Shown piece after piece: positions 45,289 through 56,855 of a stretch of DNA of 64,000 bases (its first letter is position 1; each line of letters starts with the position of its first letter). Source of the stretch: Streptomyces antarcticus (GTDB lineage Bacteria; Actinomycetota; Actinomycetes; Streptomycetales; Streptomycetaceae); the NCBI RefSeq assembly GCF_026627255.1, contig NZ_JAPNLM010000006.1, forward strand, positions 248,001 through 312,000, written 5' to 3'. Made by a program: the position numbers and the translations under genes. Under the pieces are notes generated by a model. The model had not been told where the DNA came from. It did no database searches and worked only from the letters and a program-made list of their open reading frames with translations.

Positions 45289-46212
45289 ATGGCCACGATT
45301 CTCGGCCAGAACCAGTACGGCAAAGCAGAGAACCGCGTCGTCAAGATCACGCGGGACGGCGACACGCACCACATCAAGGACCTGAACGTCTCGGTCGCCC
45401 TCTCCGGCGACATGGACGACGTCCACTACTCCGGCTCGAACGCCAACGTCCTGCCGACGGACACCACCAAGAACACGGTGTACGCGTTCGCCAAGGAGTA
45501 CGGCATCGAGTCCGCCGAGCAGTTCGGCATCCACCTGGCGCGCTGGTTCGTCAACAGCCAGGAGCCGATCCAGAAGGCGCGCATCCGGATCGAGGAGTAC
45601 TCCTGGTCCCGGATCGCCACGTCGGACGCGAACTCCAAGTTCATCGGCGCCGACGAGGTGAACCACTCCTTCGTCCGCGAGGGCATGGAGACCCGCGTCA
45701 CCCAGATCACGTACGACGGCAAGAACTGGGAGGTCATATCCGGTCTCAAGGACCTGACCGTCATGAACTCCACGAACTCCGAGTTCTGGGGGTACGTGAA
45801 GGACAAGTACACGACGCTGAAGGAGGCCTACGACCGCATCCTGGCGACCCAGGTCTCGGCTCGCTGGCGCTTCGCCTGGTCCGATGACGAGCAGCGGATG
45901 CCCAACTGGGAGAAGTCCTACGCCGAGACCCGCAAGCACATGCTGCAGGCCTTCGCGGAGACCTACTCCCTGTCGCTGCAGCAGACCCTGTACCAGATGG
46001 GTTCGCGCATCATCAACCACCGTTCGGAGATCGACGAGGTCCGCTTCTCGCTCCCGAACAAGCACCACTTCCTCGTCGACCTGGAGCCCTTCGGCCTCAA
46101 GAACGACAACGAGGTCTACTTCGCCGCGGACCGCCCGTACGGTCTGATCGAGGCCACCGTCCTCCGGGACGGCGTCGATGCCCGCATCCCCGTGGACATG
46201 ACCAACCTCTGA
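45289..46212 (+). CDS. Urate oxidase (uricase)
   Basis: A 307-residue cofactor-free uricase oxidising urate to 5-hydroxyisourate and H2O2. The catalytic pair is visible as Lys12 (YGKAENRV) and Thr57 in LPTDTTKNTVYAFAKE. The second T-fold holds SRWRFAW-like strands and SLQQTLYQMG with the substrate-contacting Gln. The C-terminal PNKHHFLVDL pattern is typical. ATG 45289 follows GGAG. The peroxide it makes explains katA in the same gene group. Confidence 0.96.
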   Translation: MATILGQNQYGKAENRVVKITRDGDTHHIKDLNVSVALSGDMDDVHYSGSNANVLPTDTTKNTVYAFAKEYGIESAEQFGIHLARWFVNSQEPIQKARIRIEEYSWSRIATSDANSKFIGADEVNHSFVREGMETRVTQITYDGKNWEVISGLKDLTVMNSTNSEFWGYVKDKYTTLKEAYDRILATQVSARWRFAWSDDEQRMPNWEKSYAETRKHMLQAFAETYSLSLQQTLYQMGSRIINHRSEIDEVRFSLPNKHHFLVDLEPFGLKNDNEVYFAADRPYGLIEATVLRDGVDARIPVDMTNL

Positions 46213-46226
46213 TGCGGTACACGTGT

Positions 46227-46251
46227 CCCGGGGCCCCGCAGTGGCCCCGGG
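46227..46251 (+). terminator. Hairpin after uricase
   Basis: Stem CCCGGGGCC / GGCCCCGGG with a 7-nt loop, 14 bp after the stop. It may reduce read-through into the deaminase gene. Confidence 0.55.
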
Positions 46252-46398
46252 GCGCGACACCTCGCACTTCCTGAATCGGCACCCGGACGCACCACACGGG
46301 GCGGCAGTACTGTCAGCTGTCAAGGCCCCCGGCTCCGGCACTCAAATCCCCAGGGCTTTGCCGTGCCCGCACCGCCACTGAAAGCACGAGGAAGTCCC

Positions 46399-47802
46399 AT
46401 GGCAGCATCGGCAGCCCTTGACAGCGCCGTAGAGCGCATCGTCATCGAGAACTGTGCGATTGCGACCGTCGACGCGAACGACACCGAGTACGCCTCGGGC
46501 TACGTGGTCGTCGCCGGCAACAAGATCGAGTCGATCGGTGCGGGCAGGGCCCCCGAGAAGCTCGACAACGTGGTCCGCCGCATCGACGGCACGGGTCACC
46601 TCGTCACCCCGGGTCTGGTCAACACCCACCACCACTTCTACCAGTGGATCACGCGTGGCCTGGCCACCGACCACAACCTCTTCAACTGGCTCGTCGCGCT
46701 GTACCCGACGTGGGCGCGCATCGACGAGCAGATGACGTACACGGCCGCGCAGGGCTCCCTGGCGATGATGGCCAAGGGCGGCGTCACCACCGCCATGGAC
46801 CACCACTACGTCTTCCCCAAGGGCTCCGGCGACCTCTCCGGCTCGATCATCCGCGCCGCGTCCGAGATGGGCGTCCGCTTCACGCTCGCCCGCGGCTCCA
46901 TGGACCGCAGCGAGAAGGACGGCGGCCTGCCGCCGGACCACGCGGTCGAGACCCTCGAGGGCGCGCTCGCCGACACCGAGGCGACCGTCAAGAGGCACCA
47001 CGACTACTCCTTCGACGCGATGACGCAGGTCGCCGTCGCCCCGTGCTCGCCGTTCTCGGTCTCCACCGAGCTGCTGAAGCAGGGCGCCGAGCTGGCCCGC
47101 CGCCTCGGTGTGCGCATGCACACCCACGGCAGCGAGACCGTCGAGGAGGAGCAGTTCTGCAAGGAACTGTTCGGCATGGGCCCGACCGACTACTTCGAGT
47201 CGACCGGCTGGCTCGGCGAGGACGTGTGGATGGCGCACAGCGTCCACATGAACGACTCCGACATCGCCGCGTTCGCCCGCACCAAGACCGGTGTCGCGCA
47301 CTGCCCGTCCTCCAACGCCCGTCTGGCCGCCGGCATCGCCCGCGTACCGGACATGCTCGCCGCCGGTGTCCCGGTCGGCCTCGGCGTGGACGGCACCGCC
47401 TCCAACGAGTCCGGCGAGCTGCACACCGAGCTGCGCAACGCGCTCCTCATCAACCGCCTCAACCCGGTGCACCGCGAGCGGGCGCTCAACGCCCGCCAGG
47501 CCCTGCGCCTCGGCACGTACGGCGGCGCCCAGGTACTCGGCCGCGCCGACAACATCGGCTCGCTCGAGGCCGGCAAGTGCGCCGACCTGGTGATGTGGAA
47601 CCTGAGCACCCTGGCCCACTCCTCCATCGCCGACCCGGTCACCGCGCTCGTCTTCGGCGCGGCCGCGCCGGTCACCCTCTCGCTGGTCAACGGCAAGCAG
47701 ATCGTCGAGAACAACCGACTCCTCTTCGCCGACGAGGACGCCATCGCCGCGTCCACGCGGGAAGAGGCCCAGCGCCTCGCGCGCATCTCCGCGCAGGCCT
47801 GA
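46399..47802 (+). CDS. 8-oxoguanine deaminase-like amidohydrolase
   Basis: A 467-residue metal-dependent amidohydrolase. The metal ligands are in NTHHHFYQWITRGL, HTHGSETVEEE, WMAHSVHM and the final Asp in LGVDGTASNESG. The residues around NTHHHFYQ and the size match 8-oxoguanine/guanine deaminases, which release ammonia to give urate or xanthine and would feed uricase. Cytosine-type or atrazine-type substrates cannot be excluded by eye. ATG 46399 follows GAGGAAG by 6 nt. Confidence 0.8.
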   Translation: MAASAALDSAVERIVIENCAIATVDANDTEYASGYVVVAGNKIESIGAGRAPEKLDNVVRRIDGTGHLVTPGLVNTHHHFYQWITRGLATDHNLFNWLVALYPTWARIDEQMTYTAAQGSLAMMAKGGVTTAMDHHYVFPKGSGDLSGSIIRAASEMGVRFTLARGSMDRSEKDGGLPPDHAVETLEGALADTEATVKRHHDYSFDAMTQVAVAPCSPFSVSTELLKQGAELARRLGVRMHTHGSETVEEEQFCKELFGMGPTDYFESTGWLGEDVWMAHSVHMNDSDIAAFARTKTGVAHCPSSNARLAAGIARVPDMLAAGVPVGLGVDGTASNESGELHTELRNALLINRLNPVHRERALNARQALRLGTYGGAQVLGRADNIGSLEAGKCADLVMWNLSTLAHSSIADPVTALVFGAAAPVTLSLVNGKQIVENNRLLFADEDAIAASTREEAQRLARISAQA

Positions 47803-48167
47803 TCCCCGGAGTCCGGCCGGGGGGGACGGCCCCCGGCCGGCGGCCGCGGACCCGAGCGGGGTCCGCGGCAGCCGTTCCCCGGAGGCGCCTCGGGACATCC
47901 GAAGGCGCCCCCGGGGGCGGTGACTCGTGCCATGCGCACCGCACGGACACCCACCGCGCCACTGCCACGGCACAGCCGGCTCCTTCGCGCAGCACCACCG
48001 CATGGAACCACCTCGTGGAACCGGTTTGGGCGAATCGTTTCCGCACCCCTTGGGACAAGCAACTCGATGAACAGCAACCACAACTGAACAGCTCGACTCG
48101 CACCGCTTCCGCACCACCTCCATGACACCCACGTCCCTGCCGACGTGTTACCCGACCGGAGGAAGCC
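47803..48167. other. 365-bp intergenic region before the permease gene
   Basis: No gene seen. It opens with a terminator hairpin (listed separately), followed by GC-rich imperfect repeats. GGAGG at about 48157 is the ribosome binding site of the permease. Neither regulatory palindrome was found here. Confidence 0.5.
47813..47840 (+). terminator. Terminator after the deaminase gene
   Basis: Perfect 11-bp stem CCGGCCGGGGG / CCCCCGGCCGG with a 6-nt loop, 10 bp after the stop. Confidence 0.75.
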
Positions 48168-49559
48168 GTGGCCGCAACGCCCAGGTTTCGCAAAGACGCA
48201 GTCGCAATACCGGAGGAGAAGCACCCGGTCGACGAGACCTTGCCTCCGCTGAAAATGTTCACGAGCGGTCTCCAGCACGTGGCCGCCATGTACGCAGGTG
48301 TCGTCGCCCCGCCCATGATCGTCGGTCCCGCCGTCGGTCTCTCCGCCACCGAGACCGCCTTCCTGATGGGCGCCTCGCTGTTCACCGCAGGCCTCGCCAC
48401 CCTCCTCCAGACCCTCGGGTTCTGGAAGATCGGCGCGAAGCTCCCCTTCGTCAACGGCGTCTCCTTCGCCGGTGTGACCCCGATGATCGCGATCGGCAAG
48501 GGGGAGGGGGACAACGCCATCCCCATCATCTTCGGCGCGATCATCGTCGCCGGGATCCTCGGCTTCTTCGCCGCCCCCTACTTCGGCAAACTCGTGCGCT
48601 TCTTCCCGCCGGTCGTGACGGGAACGGTCATCACCCTGATCGGCGTCTCGCTCCTGCCGGTGGCCTTCAACTGGTCGCAGGGCGGCAACAGCACCGCCAC
48701 CGACTACGGCTCGATGAAGAACATCGGCATGGCCGCCGCGACCCTCGTGATCGTCCTGCTGATGCGCAAGTTCCTGCGCGGCTTCCTCCAGCAGATCGCC
48801 ATCCTGCTCGGCCTGGTCGCGGGCACGCTCATCGCGATACCGCTGGACATGACCAGCTTCGACGCGATCAAGAACGCGTCGATCGTGGGCTTCCCGACGC
48901 CGTTCCACTTCGGCGCCCCGCAGTTCCAGGTCGCCGCCATCATCTCGATGTGCATCGTCATGCTCGTCTGCATGACCGAGTCCACCGCCGACATCCTGGC
49001 ACTGGGCAAGATCGTCGGCCGTCCGGCGGACGCCAGGACGATCGAGGGAGGCCTGCGCGCCGACACCCTCGGCAGCGCGATCAGCCCGCTGTTCAACGGC
49101 TTCATGTGCAGCGCCTTCGCCCAGAACATCGGACTCGTCGCCATGACGAAGGTGCGCAGCCGGTTCGTCGTCGCCGCCGGCGGCGGCATCCTGATCCTGC
49201 TCGGCCTGTGTCCGATGGCCGCCTCGGTCATCGCTCTGGTACCCCTGCCGGTCCTCGGCGGCGCGGGCATCGTCCTGTTCGGGTCGGTCGCGGCCAGCGG
49301 CATCCAGACCCTGGCGGGCGCGGCCATGGAGAAGGGCGAGAACGCGCTGATCGTCGCCGCTTCGGTGGGCATCGGCCTGATCCCGATCGCAGCGCCCGAG
49401 TTCTACCACGCCTTCCCCAACGACCTCCTGGTCGTCCTCGACTCGGGCATCAGCACCGGCTGCGTGGTGGCCATCCTGCTGAACCTGGCCTTCAACCACC
49501 TCGGTGCCAAGAAGGGGGAGGCCCAGACCGCCGCTCCGGAACCGGTGCCGGTGCACTGA
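48168..49559 (+). CDS. NCS2-family purine (urate/xanthine) permease
   Basis: A 463-residue inner-membrane nucleobase:cation symporter with about 14 hydrophobic segments. The NCS2 signature region is AQNIGLVAMTKVRSRFV, and TM8 carries a TEST motif (VCMTESTADI) with the substrate-binding Glu. The N-terminal LQHVAAMYAGVVAPPMIV is typical. GTG 48168 with GGAGG 7 nt upstream. Position beside uricase suggests urate or xanthine uptake; specificity is inferred from context. Confidence 0.9.
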   Translation: MAATPRFRKDAVAIPEEKHPVDETLPPLKMFTSGLQHVAAMYAGVVAPPMIVGPAVGLSATETAFLMGASLFTAGLATLLQTLGFWKIGAKLPFVNGVSFAGVTPMIAIGKGEGDNAIPIIFGAIIVAGILGFFAAPYFGKLVRFFPPVVTGTVITLIGVSLLPVAFNWSQGGNSTATDYGSMKNIGMAAATLVIVLLMRKFLRGFLQQIAILLGLVAGTLIAIPLDMTSFDAIKNASIVGFPTPFHFGAPQFQVAAIISMCIVMLVCMTESTADILALGKIVGRPADARTIEGGLRADTLGSAISPLFNGFMCSAFAQNIGLVAMTKVRSRFVVAAGGGILILLGLCPMAASVIALVPLPVLGGAGIVLFGSVAASGIQTLAGAAMEKGENALIVAASVGIGLIPIAAPEFYHAFPNDLLVVLDSGISTGCVVAILLNLAFNHLGAKKGEAQTAAPEPVPVH

Positions 49560-49744
49560 CCGGAGGGGCCCCGTGCCCGGCCCGGCCGGCCCGAGGGGCG
49601 CCGGCCGGACCGTACGGCGGTGCGCACGCCACCCACTGCGGGTGTGGCGTGCGCACCGCCGTGTCCGGACGCCCTGTCACCGGCTGCGCCCCGGCGGCGC
49701 CGGAGCTGATCATCGAGTACGGCCCGGGAACGGGCCCGTCCGGC

Positions 49745-50959
49745 CTACGGGGCCGGGACGAGGTACATGCCCGTCTGGTCCGCTCCGGCGGTGTTCTTGC
49801 AGCCGTACCCGCCGGAGGCCGGCTGGGCGACGACCAGGGCCAGGCAGCGCCCCGCGGCCAGCTGCCCGAAGTGGTTCGGGTGCATCGACTCCTGGACCAG
49901 CCCCTGCGTCTCGCTGCTGTCGATCCACCGCGCCCATTCGCTGGTCTTCGCCGAGGCCGGTGCGGCCGTCGTCACCAGCCTGCTGGCCTTGGCGCACACC
50001 TCGCGCCCCTGGAGCATGTCCCGCAGGTCGAGGAACTGCACGCCCTTCGCCGCGGCCACCCCCTTGACGCGGTTCGCGATCTGCGGCACGAGCGAGTCCC
50101 TCGCCCAGTCGGAGTCCCGGTTCCAGAACGGGCAGCCGCCGGTGTTCAGCCGGCTCCAGTCGCTCTGCGTGTACCGGTTCTCGGCGCCGCGCGGAATCGG
50201 GGACGGGTAGGACTGCAGGACGATGCGGTACGAGGCGTCGGCGTACCCGGCCGCCCGCATCACGGCCCGCACCTCGTCGACGGACTTGCCGACGTTCGCC
50301 ATGACCTGGTCGATCTTCTGGTCCACCCCGTACTGCTGGTCGTCGTGGCAGTAGGAGTTCCAGATGATGAAGTCGTACGCACAGCTCTTGATGATGTCGG
50401 CGAAGCCCAGGTCGTTGCCGCCGATGGACAGGGCGATGATCCTGACGTCGTTGCCCGCGGCCACGGCGGCCAGCCGGTCGGCCTGCGGGGCCTCGCCCTT
50501 GAAGGCGACGCCGCCGTTGGAGGCGCGGAAGACGTTCTGCGAAGTGGCCCCGGAACAGGCCAGGTTGACGGCGACGTCGGCGATCGGGCCGGCGCTGCGC
50601 ACCTCGGCCGAGTCGGAGCGGTGGCAGCCGCCCTCCGTGGTTCCGTACACCTTGCCCGGGTCGTAGGTGCTGTCGCTGACCCAGGCCCGGTCCGTGCCGA
50701 GCCTGCTCCCGCTGTTGGTGAGACTGTTGCCCTTCCAGCGGCCCGCCTCGCCGGAGATGTAACTGTCGCCCATGGACACCACGGCGGTGGGCCCGTTTCC
50801 GGGGCTGGCGGCCGAGGGTCCGGCCCCGCCGGCCATCAGGGCGCCTACGGCGAGCGGCAGGACCATCCCGGCCCCGGCGAGTCGTCGCACACGACTGCCG
50901 GCCCGGGCCTTGCTGACGTTGCGGAATCCGATCACTGCGGAACTCCTGCGGTCGGCCAT
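49745..50959 (-). CDS. Secreted SGNH/GDSL-family hydrolase
   Basis: A 404-residue exported esterase or lipase. The N-terminus is a long signal peptide: basic stretch (KARAGSRVRRLAG), hydrophobic core (GMVLPLAVGALMAGG) and a likely Ala-Ser-type cleavage site. The catalytic blocks are VVSMGDSYISGEA (nucleophile Ser), NLACSGATS, SIGGNDLGF (oxyanion hole) and SMHPNHFGQ (catalytic His). Paired Cys residues suggest disulfides. It opposes the permease gene and shares no obvious pathway with it; substrate unknown. Confidence 0.88.
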   Translation of the reverse strand: MADRRSSAVIGFRNVSKARAGSRVRRLAGAGMVLPLAVGALMAGGAGPSAASPGNGPTAVVSMGDSYISGEAGRWKGNSLTNSGSRLGTDRAWVSDSTYDPGKVYGTTEGGCHRSDSAEVRSAGPIADVAVNLACSGATSQNVFRASNGGVAFKGEAPQADRLAAVAAGNDVRIIALSIGGNDLGFADIIKSCAYDFIIWNSYCHDDQQYGVDQKIDQVMANVGKSVDEVRAVMRAAGYADASYRIVLQSYPSPIPRGAENRYTQSDWSRLNTGGCPFWNRDSDWARDSLVPQIANRVKGVAAAKGVQFLDLRDMLQGREVCAKASRLVTTAAPASAKTSEWARWIDSSETQGLVQESMHPNHFGQLAAGRCLALVVAQPASGGYGCKNTAGADQTGMYLVPAP

Positions 50960-51144
50960 GGCGAAGCCGCGAACAACTCCGCTGCATGGCTGGGGAAGTG
51001 GGGGAAACCGCCGGCCGGTGGCAACCGGAAAGGTGACACGCCGCGCCTTGTTACCGCTAGGTAGCCGCAGATTACGATGATGTAACGACCGACCGGTCGT
51101 TCGGGACCGGCCGGTCGTTCCGGGCCGGTCATAGGGCATGGAAA

Positions 51145-51185
51145 CGGCTCCGCCCCCGTGCCGTGAGGCGACGGGGGCGGAGCCG
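51145..51185 (-). terminator. Terminator of aceB
   Basis: Perfect 15-bp stem CGGCTCCGCCCCCGT / ACGGGGGCGGAGCCG with an 11-nt loop, 41 bp after the aceB stop. Confidence 0.78.
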
Positions 51186-51225
51186 ACCGGGTTCGGCCGC
51201 TGTGCGTTCAGCCGAAACCGGTTGC

Positions 51226-52845
<1,620 letters not shown>

Positions 52846-52900
52846 ATCTGTCACTCCTTCAGCGGCGGTGCCTGGCGGCCGCGGGGGAATGCTCGCGCGA

Positions 52901-52919
52901 GACGGCACGCAGTGCCGTC
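52901..52919. repeat. Palindrome in the aceB leader
   Basis: GACGGCAC-GCA-GTGCCGTC, perfect 8-bp arms, about 55-75 bp before the aceB start. It is either a leader hairpin or another operator. Confidence 0.5.
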
Positions 52920-52974
52920 GGGTGTGGAGAGTTCCGGAGTACGGTCGCGGGCGCCGTATGTGGGTTCAGGGCGC

Positions 52975-53027
52975 TTCTGACCAGTGGATAGTAATTTCCT
53001 CATGGTGGAAGTTCAATGGTTTGTTGA
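52975..53027 (-). promoter_or_regulatory. Tandem AllR-type operators and TCAACA-type palindrome at aceB
   Basis: TTCTGACCAGTGGAT (52975-52989) and TTCCTCATGGTGGAA (52996-53010) begin 21 bp apart. Next to them, TCAATGGTTTGTTGA (53013-53027) is a two-mismatch version of the katA and uraD palindrome. This promoter therefore carries both motif types. Confidence 0.65.
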
Positions 53028-53097
53028 TGTCGAGATTCTCTGAGTCGACAGATTCCGCTTCCCGGTGGCCCTCAGTGCCATCGCAGTCACACCCTGC

Positions 53098-54032
<935 letters not shown>

Positions 54033-54047
54033 TTCGGCTTCTCCTTG

Positions 54048-54111
54048 CCAATCGGGGACCAATGAGGCGAGTCTGGTCCCGGATTGGCCTGGACGGCAGA
54101 GCCAATCGGGG
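54048..54111. promoter_or_regulatory. Repeated CCAAT boxes upstream of the MocR gene
   Basis: CCAATCGGGG occurs at 54048-54057 and 54102-54111, with another CCAAT at 54059 and an inverted ATTGG at 54083. MocR regulators bind spaced direct repeats at their own promoter, so this is a candidate operator controlling mocR and the divergent small ORF. Confidence 0.5.
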
Positions 54112-54120
54112 GAGGTTGGC

Positions 54121-55608
54121 ATGGGATACGGCCGAGTGGTCCACACCGCGGACAGAATCATCGGCAGCCGCCAGCTGGCGGCCCTGCTGCCGGCCGAGGT
54201 CCTGGCCCGCCCCGGCTACCGGGCCCTCGCCGACGCCCTGCGCACCCTCGTCCTCGACGGCCGCGTCGCCCTGCACGTACGGCTCCCCGCCGAACGCGAG
54301 CTGGCCGAAGCGGTCGGCGCCAGCCGGGCCACCGTCACCGGCGCCTACGACCTGCTGCGCGAGAGCGGCTACGTCCGCAGCCGGCGCGGCTCCGGCACCT
54401 GGACCGAGCTCCCCGACGGCCACGCCCCGGTCGGCGCCCACGCCCTCCTCGGAGCGGGCGGCCAGGGCGCCGGCGACGACCCCGGGATCGACCTGGCCAT
54501 CGCCGCCATGGGCGCCCCGGAGGACGCCCTCACCGACGCACTGGCCTGGGCCGCGCCCCGGCTCCCGGCCCTGGCCCGCACCCCCGGCTACCACCCGTTC
54601 GGCCTGCCCGACCTGCGGGCGGCGGTCGCCGAGCGGTTCACCCGGCGCGGACTGCCCACCCGGCCCGAGCAGATCCTGGTCACCGCCGGGGCGCAGCAGG
54701 CCTTCTCGCTGGTCGTCAGCCTGCTCTGCCGGCCCGGGGACCGGGTCCTGACCGAGAGCCCGACGTACGCCAACGCCCTCGACGCCCTGCGCCACGCGCG
54801 CCTGCGCACCGGCTCCATCGCCGTCTCGGACGCGGGCTGGGACATGGAGATCGCCGAGTCCACCCTGCGCCAGACCGTGCCCCGGCTGGCCTACACGATC
54901 CCCGACTTCCAGAACCCGACGGGCGCCCTGATGCCCCCGGAGCAGCGGCTGCGGCTGCTCGCGGCCACCCGGGCCACCGGAACCTGGCTGGTGGTGGACG
55001 AGACCATCGCCGACATCGCCCTGGACGTTCCCGCGCCCCCGCCGTTCGCCTCGCTCGCCCCGCGCGGCGGCGCCGACCACGTGATCACCATCGGCTCGCT
55101 CAGCAAGACGCACTGGGGCGGGCTGCGGGCGGGCTGGATCCGGGCCACCGCGAAGATGGTCACCGAGCTGACCGCCGTCAAGGTCGCGGCCGACATGACC
55201 TGCTCGGTCCTCGACCAGCTTCTCGCGCTTCCGCTGATCGCCGGCCTGGACCGGTCCCTGCCCGCCCGCCTGGCGCAGCTGCGGATCCAGCGCGAGGCGC
55301 TGGTGCGGTCGCTCCAGCGGCACACCCCTGAGTGGTCCTGGCAGCCGCAGCCGGGCGGGCTCTCGCTCTGGGTCGACCTCGGCGAACCGGTCAGCTCCGC
55401 CCTCTCCGAGCGGGCCGCCGCCGCCGGGGTCCACATCGGGCGGGGTGCCCGCTTCGGCGTGGACCCGGGCACCTTCGAGCACCGGCTGCGCATCCCGTAC
55501 ACGCTCCCCGCCGACCGCCTGGACGAGGGCGTACGCCGTCTCGCGAGCGCCTTCCACGACGGGATCCCGCTCACCCCGGCGGTGGACCGCCCGCACTGGG
55601 TGGCGTGA
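54121..55608 (+). CDS. MocR-type regulator (GntR helix-turn-helix plus aminotransferase domain)
   Basis: A 495-residue regulator. Residues about 25-95 are a GntR winged helix (LPAERELAEAVGASRATVTG, YDLLRESGYVRSRRGSGTW). From ~130 a class I aminotransferase-like domain follows, with the PLP Lys in GSLSKTHWGGLRAGW and the Asp/Tyr region YTIPDFQNPTGALM. MocR proteins sense an amino acid or vitamin through PLP. ATG 54121 follows GGGGGAGG. No PLP-biosynthesis or transporter gene is adjacent, so the target is unknown. Confidence 0.9.
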   Translation: MGYGRVVHTADRIIGSRQLAALLPAEVLARPGYRALADALRTLVLDGRVALHVRLPAERELAEAVGASRATVTGAYDLLRESGYVRSRRGSGTWTELPDGHAPVGAHALLGAGGQGAGDDPGIDLAIAAMGAPEDALTDALAWAAPRLPALARTPGYHPFGLPDLRAAVAERFTRRGLPTRPEQILVTAGAQQAFSLVVSLLCRPGDRVLTESPTYANALDALRHARLRTGSIAVSDAGWDMEIAESTLRQTVPRLAYTIPDFQNPTGALMPPEQRLRLLAATRATGTWLVVDETIADIALDVPAPPPFASLAPRGGADHVITIGSLSKTHWGGLRAGWIRATAKMVTELTAVKVAADMTCSVLDQLLALPLIAGLDRSLPARLAQLRIQREALVRSLQRHTPEWSWQPQPGGLSLWVDLGEPVSSALSERAAAAGVHIGRGARFGVDPGTFEHRLRIPYTLPADRLDEGVRRLASAFHDGIPLTPAVDRPHWVA

Positions 55609-55627
55609 GCGCCCGCGGCGACACCCC

Positions 55628-56095
55628 CTACGGCCGCCCGCGGAAGTACGCGTTCGCCGCCGGACGGAACATCAGGGCCACCGCCGTCAGGACGGCGGCC
55701 AGGTGGACCGTCCGGCTCGCGCCGAATACGAGGTCCAGCGCGTCCGCCCCCGACAGGGCCGCCGGAAGCGAACCGCCGTCCAGGAGGTACCCGAGCGGTT
55801 CCACGACCAGGGAGGCCGTGCCGAGGACCCCGAGGCCGGCGGCCAGGGCGATCCGGGCCCAGCGGGCGCCCGAGCGCATCCGGAAGGCGGTCAGGACGGC
55901 CACGGTGAACACGGTGAGGCGCACGGCCAGGCCGACGCCGGCCTCTTCCCCCGGAGCCCGGGCGATCATGAGGGCGGTCTCGAAGGCGCCGGCCGCGACC
56001 GCCGTGAGCCACAGGGCCCAGGCGGTGGAGACCTCGGCGGGCGGCCGTACGCCGGTCGCTGCCGGACGGGTGGCGGATCTCTGTACGGCGGACAT
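55628..56095 (-). CDS. Small integral membrane protein
   Basis: A 155-residue protein with four predicted membrane helices (AWALWLTAVAAGAFETALMI; VGLAVRLTVFTVAVLTAF; IALAAGLGVLGTASLVV; VHLAAVLTAVALMF). ATG 56095 (MSAVQRSATRPAATG) is the likely start. I recognise no family. It is convergent with mocR and lies 130 bp downstream of the two-component pair. Confidence 0.65.
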   Translation of the reverse strand: MSAVQRSATRPAATGVRPPAEVSTAWALWLTAVAAGAFETALMIARAPGEEAGVGLAVRLTVFTVAVLTAFRMRSGARWARIALAAGLGVLGTASLVVEPLGYLLDGGSLPAALSGADALDLVFGASRTVHLAAVLTAVALMFRPAANAYFRGRP

Positions 56096-56225
56096 GGCGG
56101 CTCGCTTTCCGGTCGGGGACTCCACACCCCCATGCTCCCGGCGCGCCGGGCCCCGCACCCGCCTGCGGCCCGGTGTCCGCGCCCTGGTGCTGGCCCCCCT
56201 GCGGCCCCGGACCCGTGCAGAAGAC

Positions 56226-56855
56226 CTACGGGGTGCGGATCAGCCGGCGGCCGCCCGCCGCCGCCACCGCCGAGGTGCGGGAGTCCACGCCGAGCTTGGC
56301 GTAGATGTGGACCAGGTGGGACTTGACGGTGGCCTGGCTGAGGAAGAGCTTCTTGGAGATCTGCTGGTTCGACAGGCCGTCCGCGACCAGCTGGAGCACC
56401 TCGAGCTCCCGCTTCGTCAGGGCCTCCGCCGGGGTCCGCATCCGGTCCATCAGGCGCAGCGCCACCGCGGGGGCCAGCGCCGACTGGCCCGCGGCGGCCG
56501 TCCGAACGGCGGCCGCCAGCTCTTCCGGCGGAGCGTCCTTGAGCAGGTAGCCCGAGGCTCCGGCCTCCACCGCCGCCAGGATGTCGGCGTCCGTGTCGTA
56601 CGTGGTCAGGACCAGCACCCGGGGCGCCCCCGGCCGGGCCGTGATCAGCGCGGTGGCCGCGGAACCGTGCATGCCGGGACCGAACTGGAGGTCCATCAGG
56701 ACCACGTCGACCGGGGTGGCCGCCGCCAGCTCCACCGCCCGCTCGGCGGTCGCGGCCTCGGCGACCACGGCGAAGCCGGGCTCGGTGTCCAGTACCGCGC
56801 GCAGCCCGGCCCGTACCACCGGGTGGTCGTCGGCCAGCAGCAGCCGGATCGTCAT
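56226..56855 (-). CDS. NarL-family response regulator
   Basis: A 209-residue regulator. Receiver domain: LLLADDHPVVRAGLRAVL with the acidic pair, phospho-acceptor Asp in VVLMDLQFGPGMHG, LVLTTYDTDADIL and the conserved Lys in YLLKDAPPEEL. C-terminal helix-turn-helix: LTKRELEVLQLVADGLSNQQ, KKLFLSQATVKSHLVHIYAK. Its start overlaps the kinase stop by 4 bp (ATGA). Confidence 0.94.
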   Translation of the reverse strand: MTIRLLLADDHPVVRAGLRAVLDTEPGFAVVAEAATAERAVELAAATPVDVVLMDLQFGPGMHGSAATALITARPGAPRVLVLTTYDTDADILAAVEAGASGYLLKDAPPEELAAAVRTAAAGQSALAPAVALRLMDRMRTPAEALTKRELEVLQLVADGLSNQQISKKLFLSQATVKSHLVHIYAKLGVDSRTSAVAAAGGRRLIRTP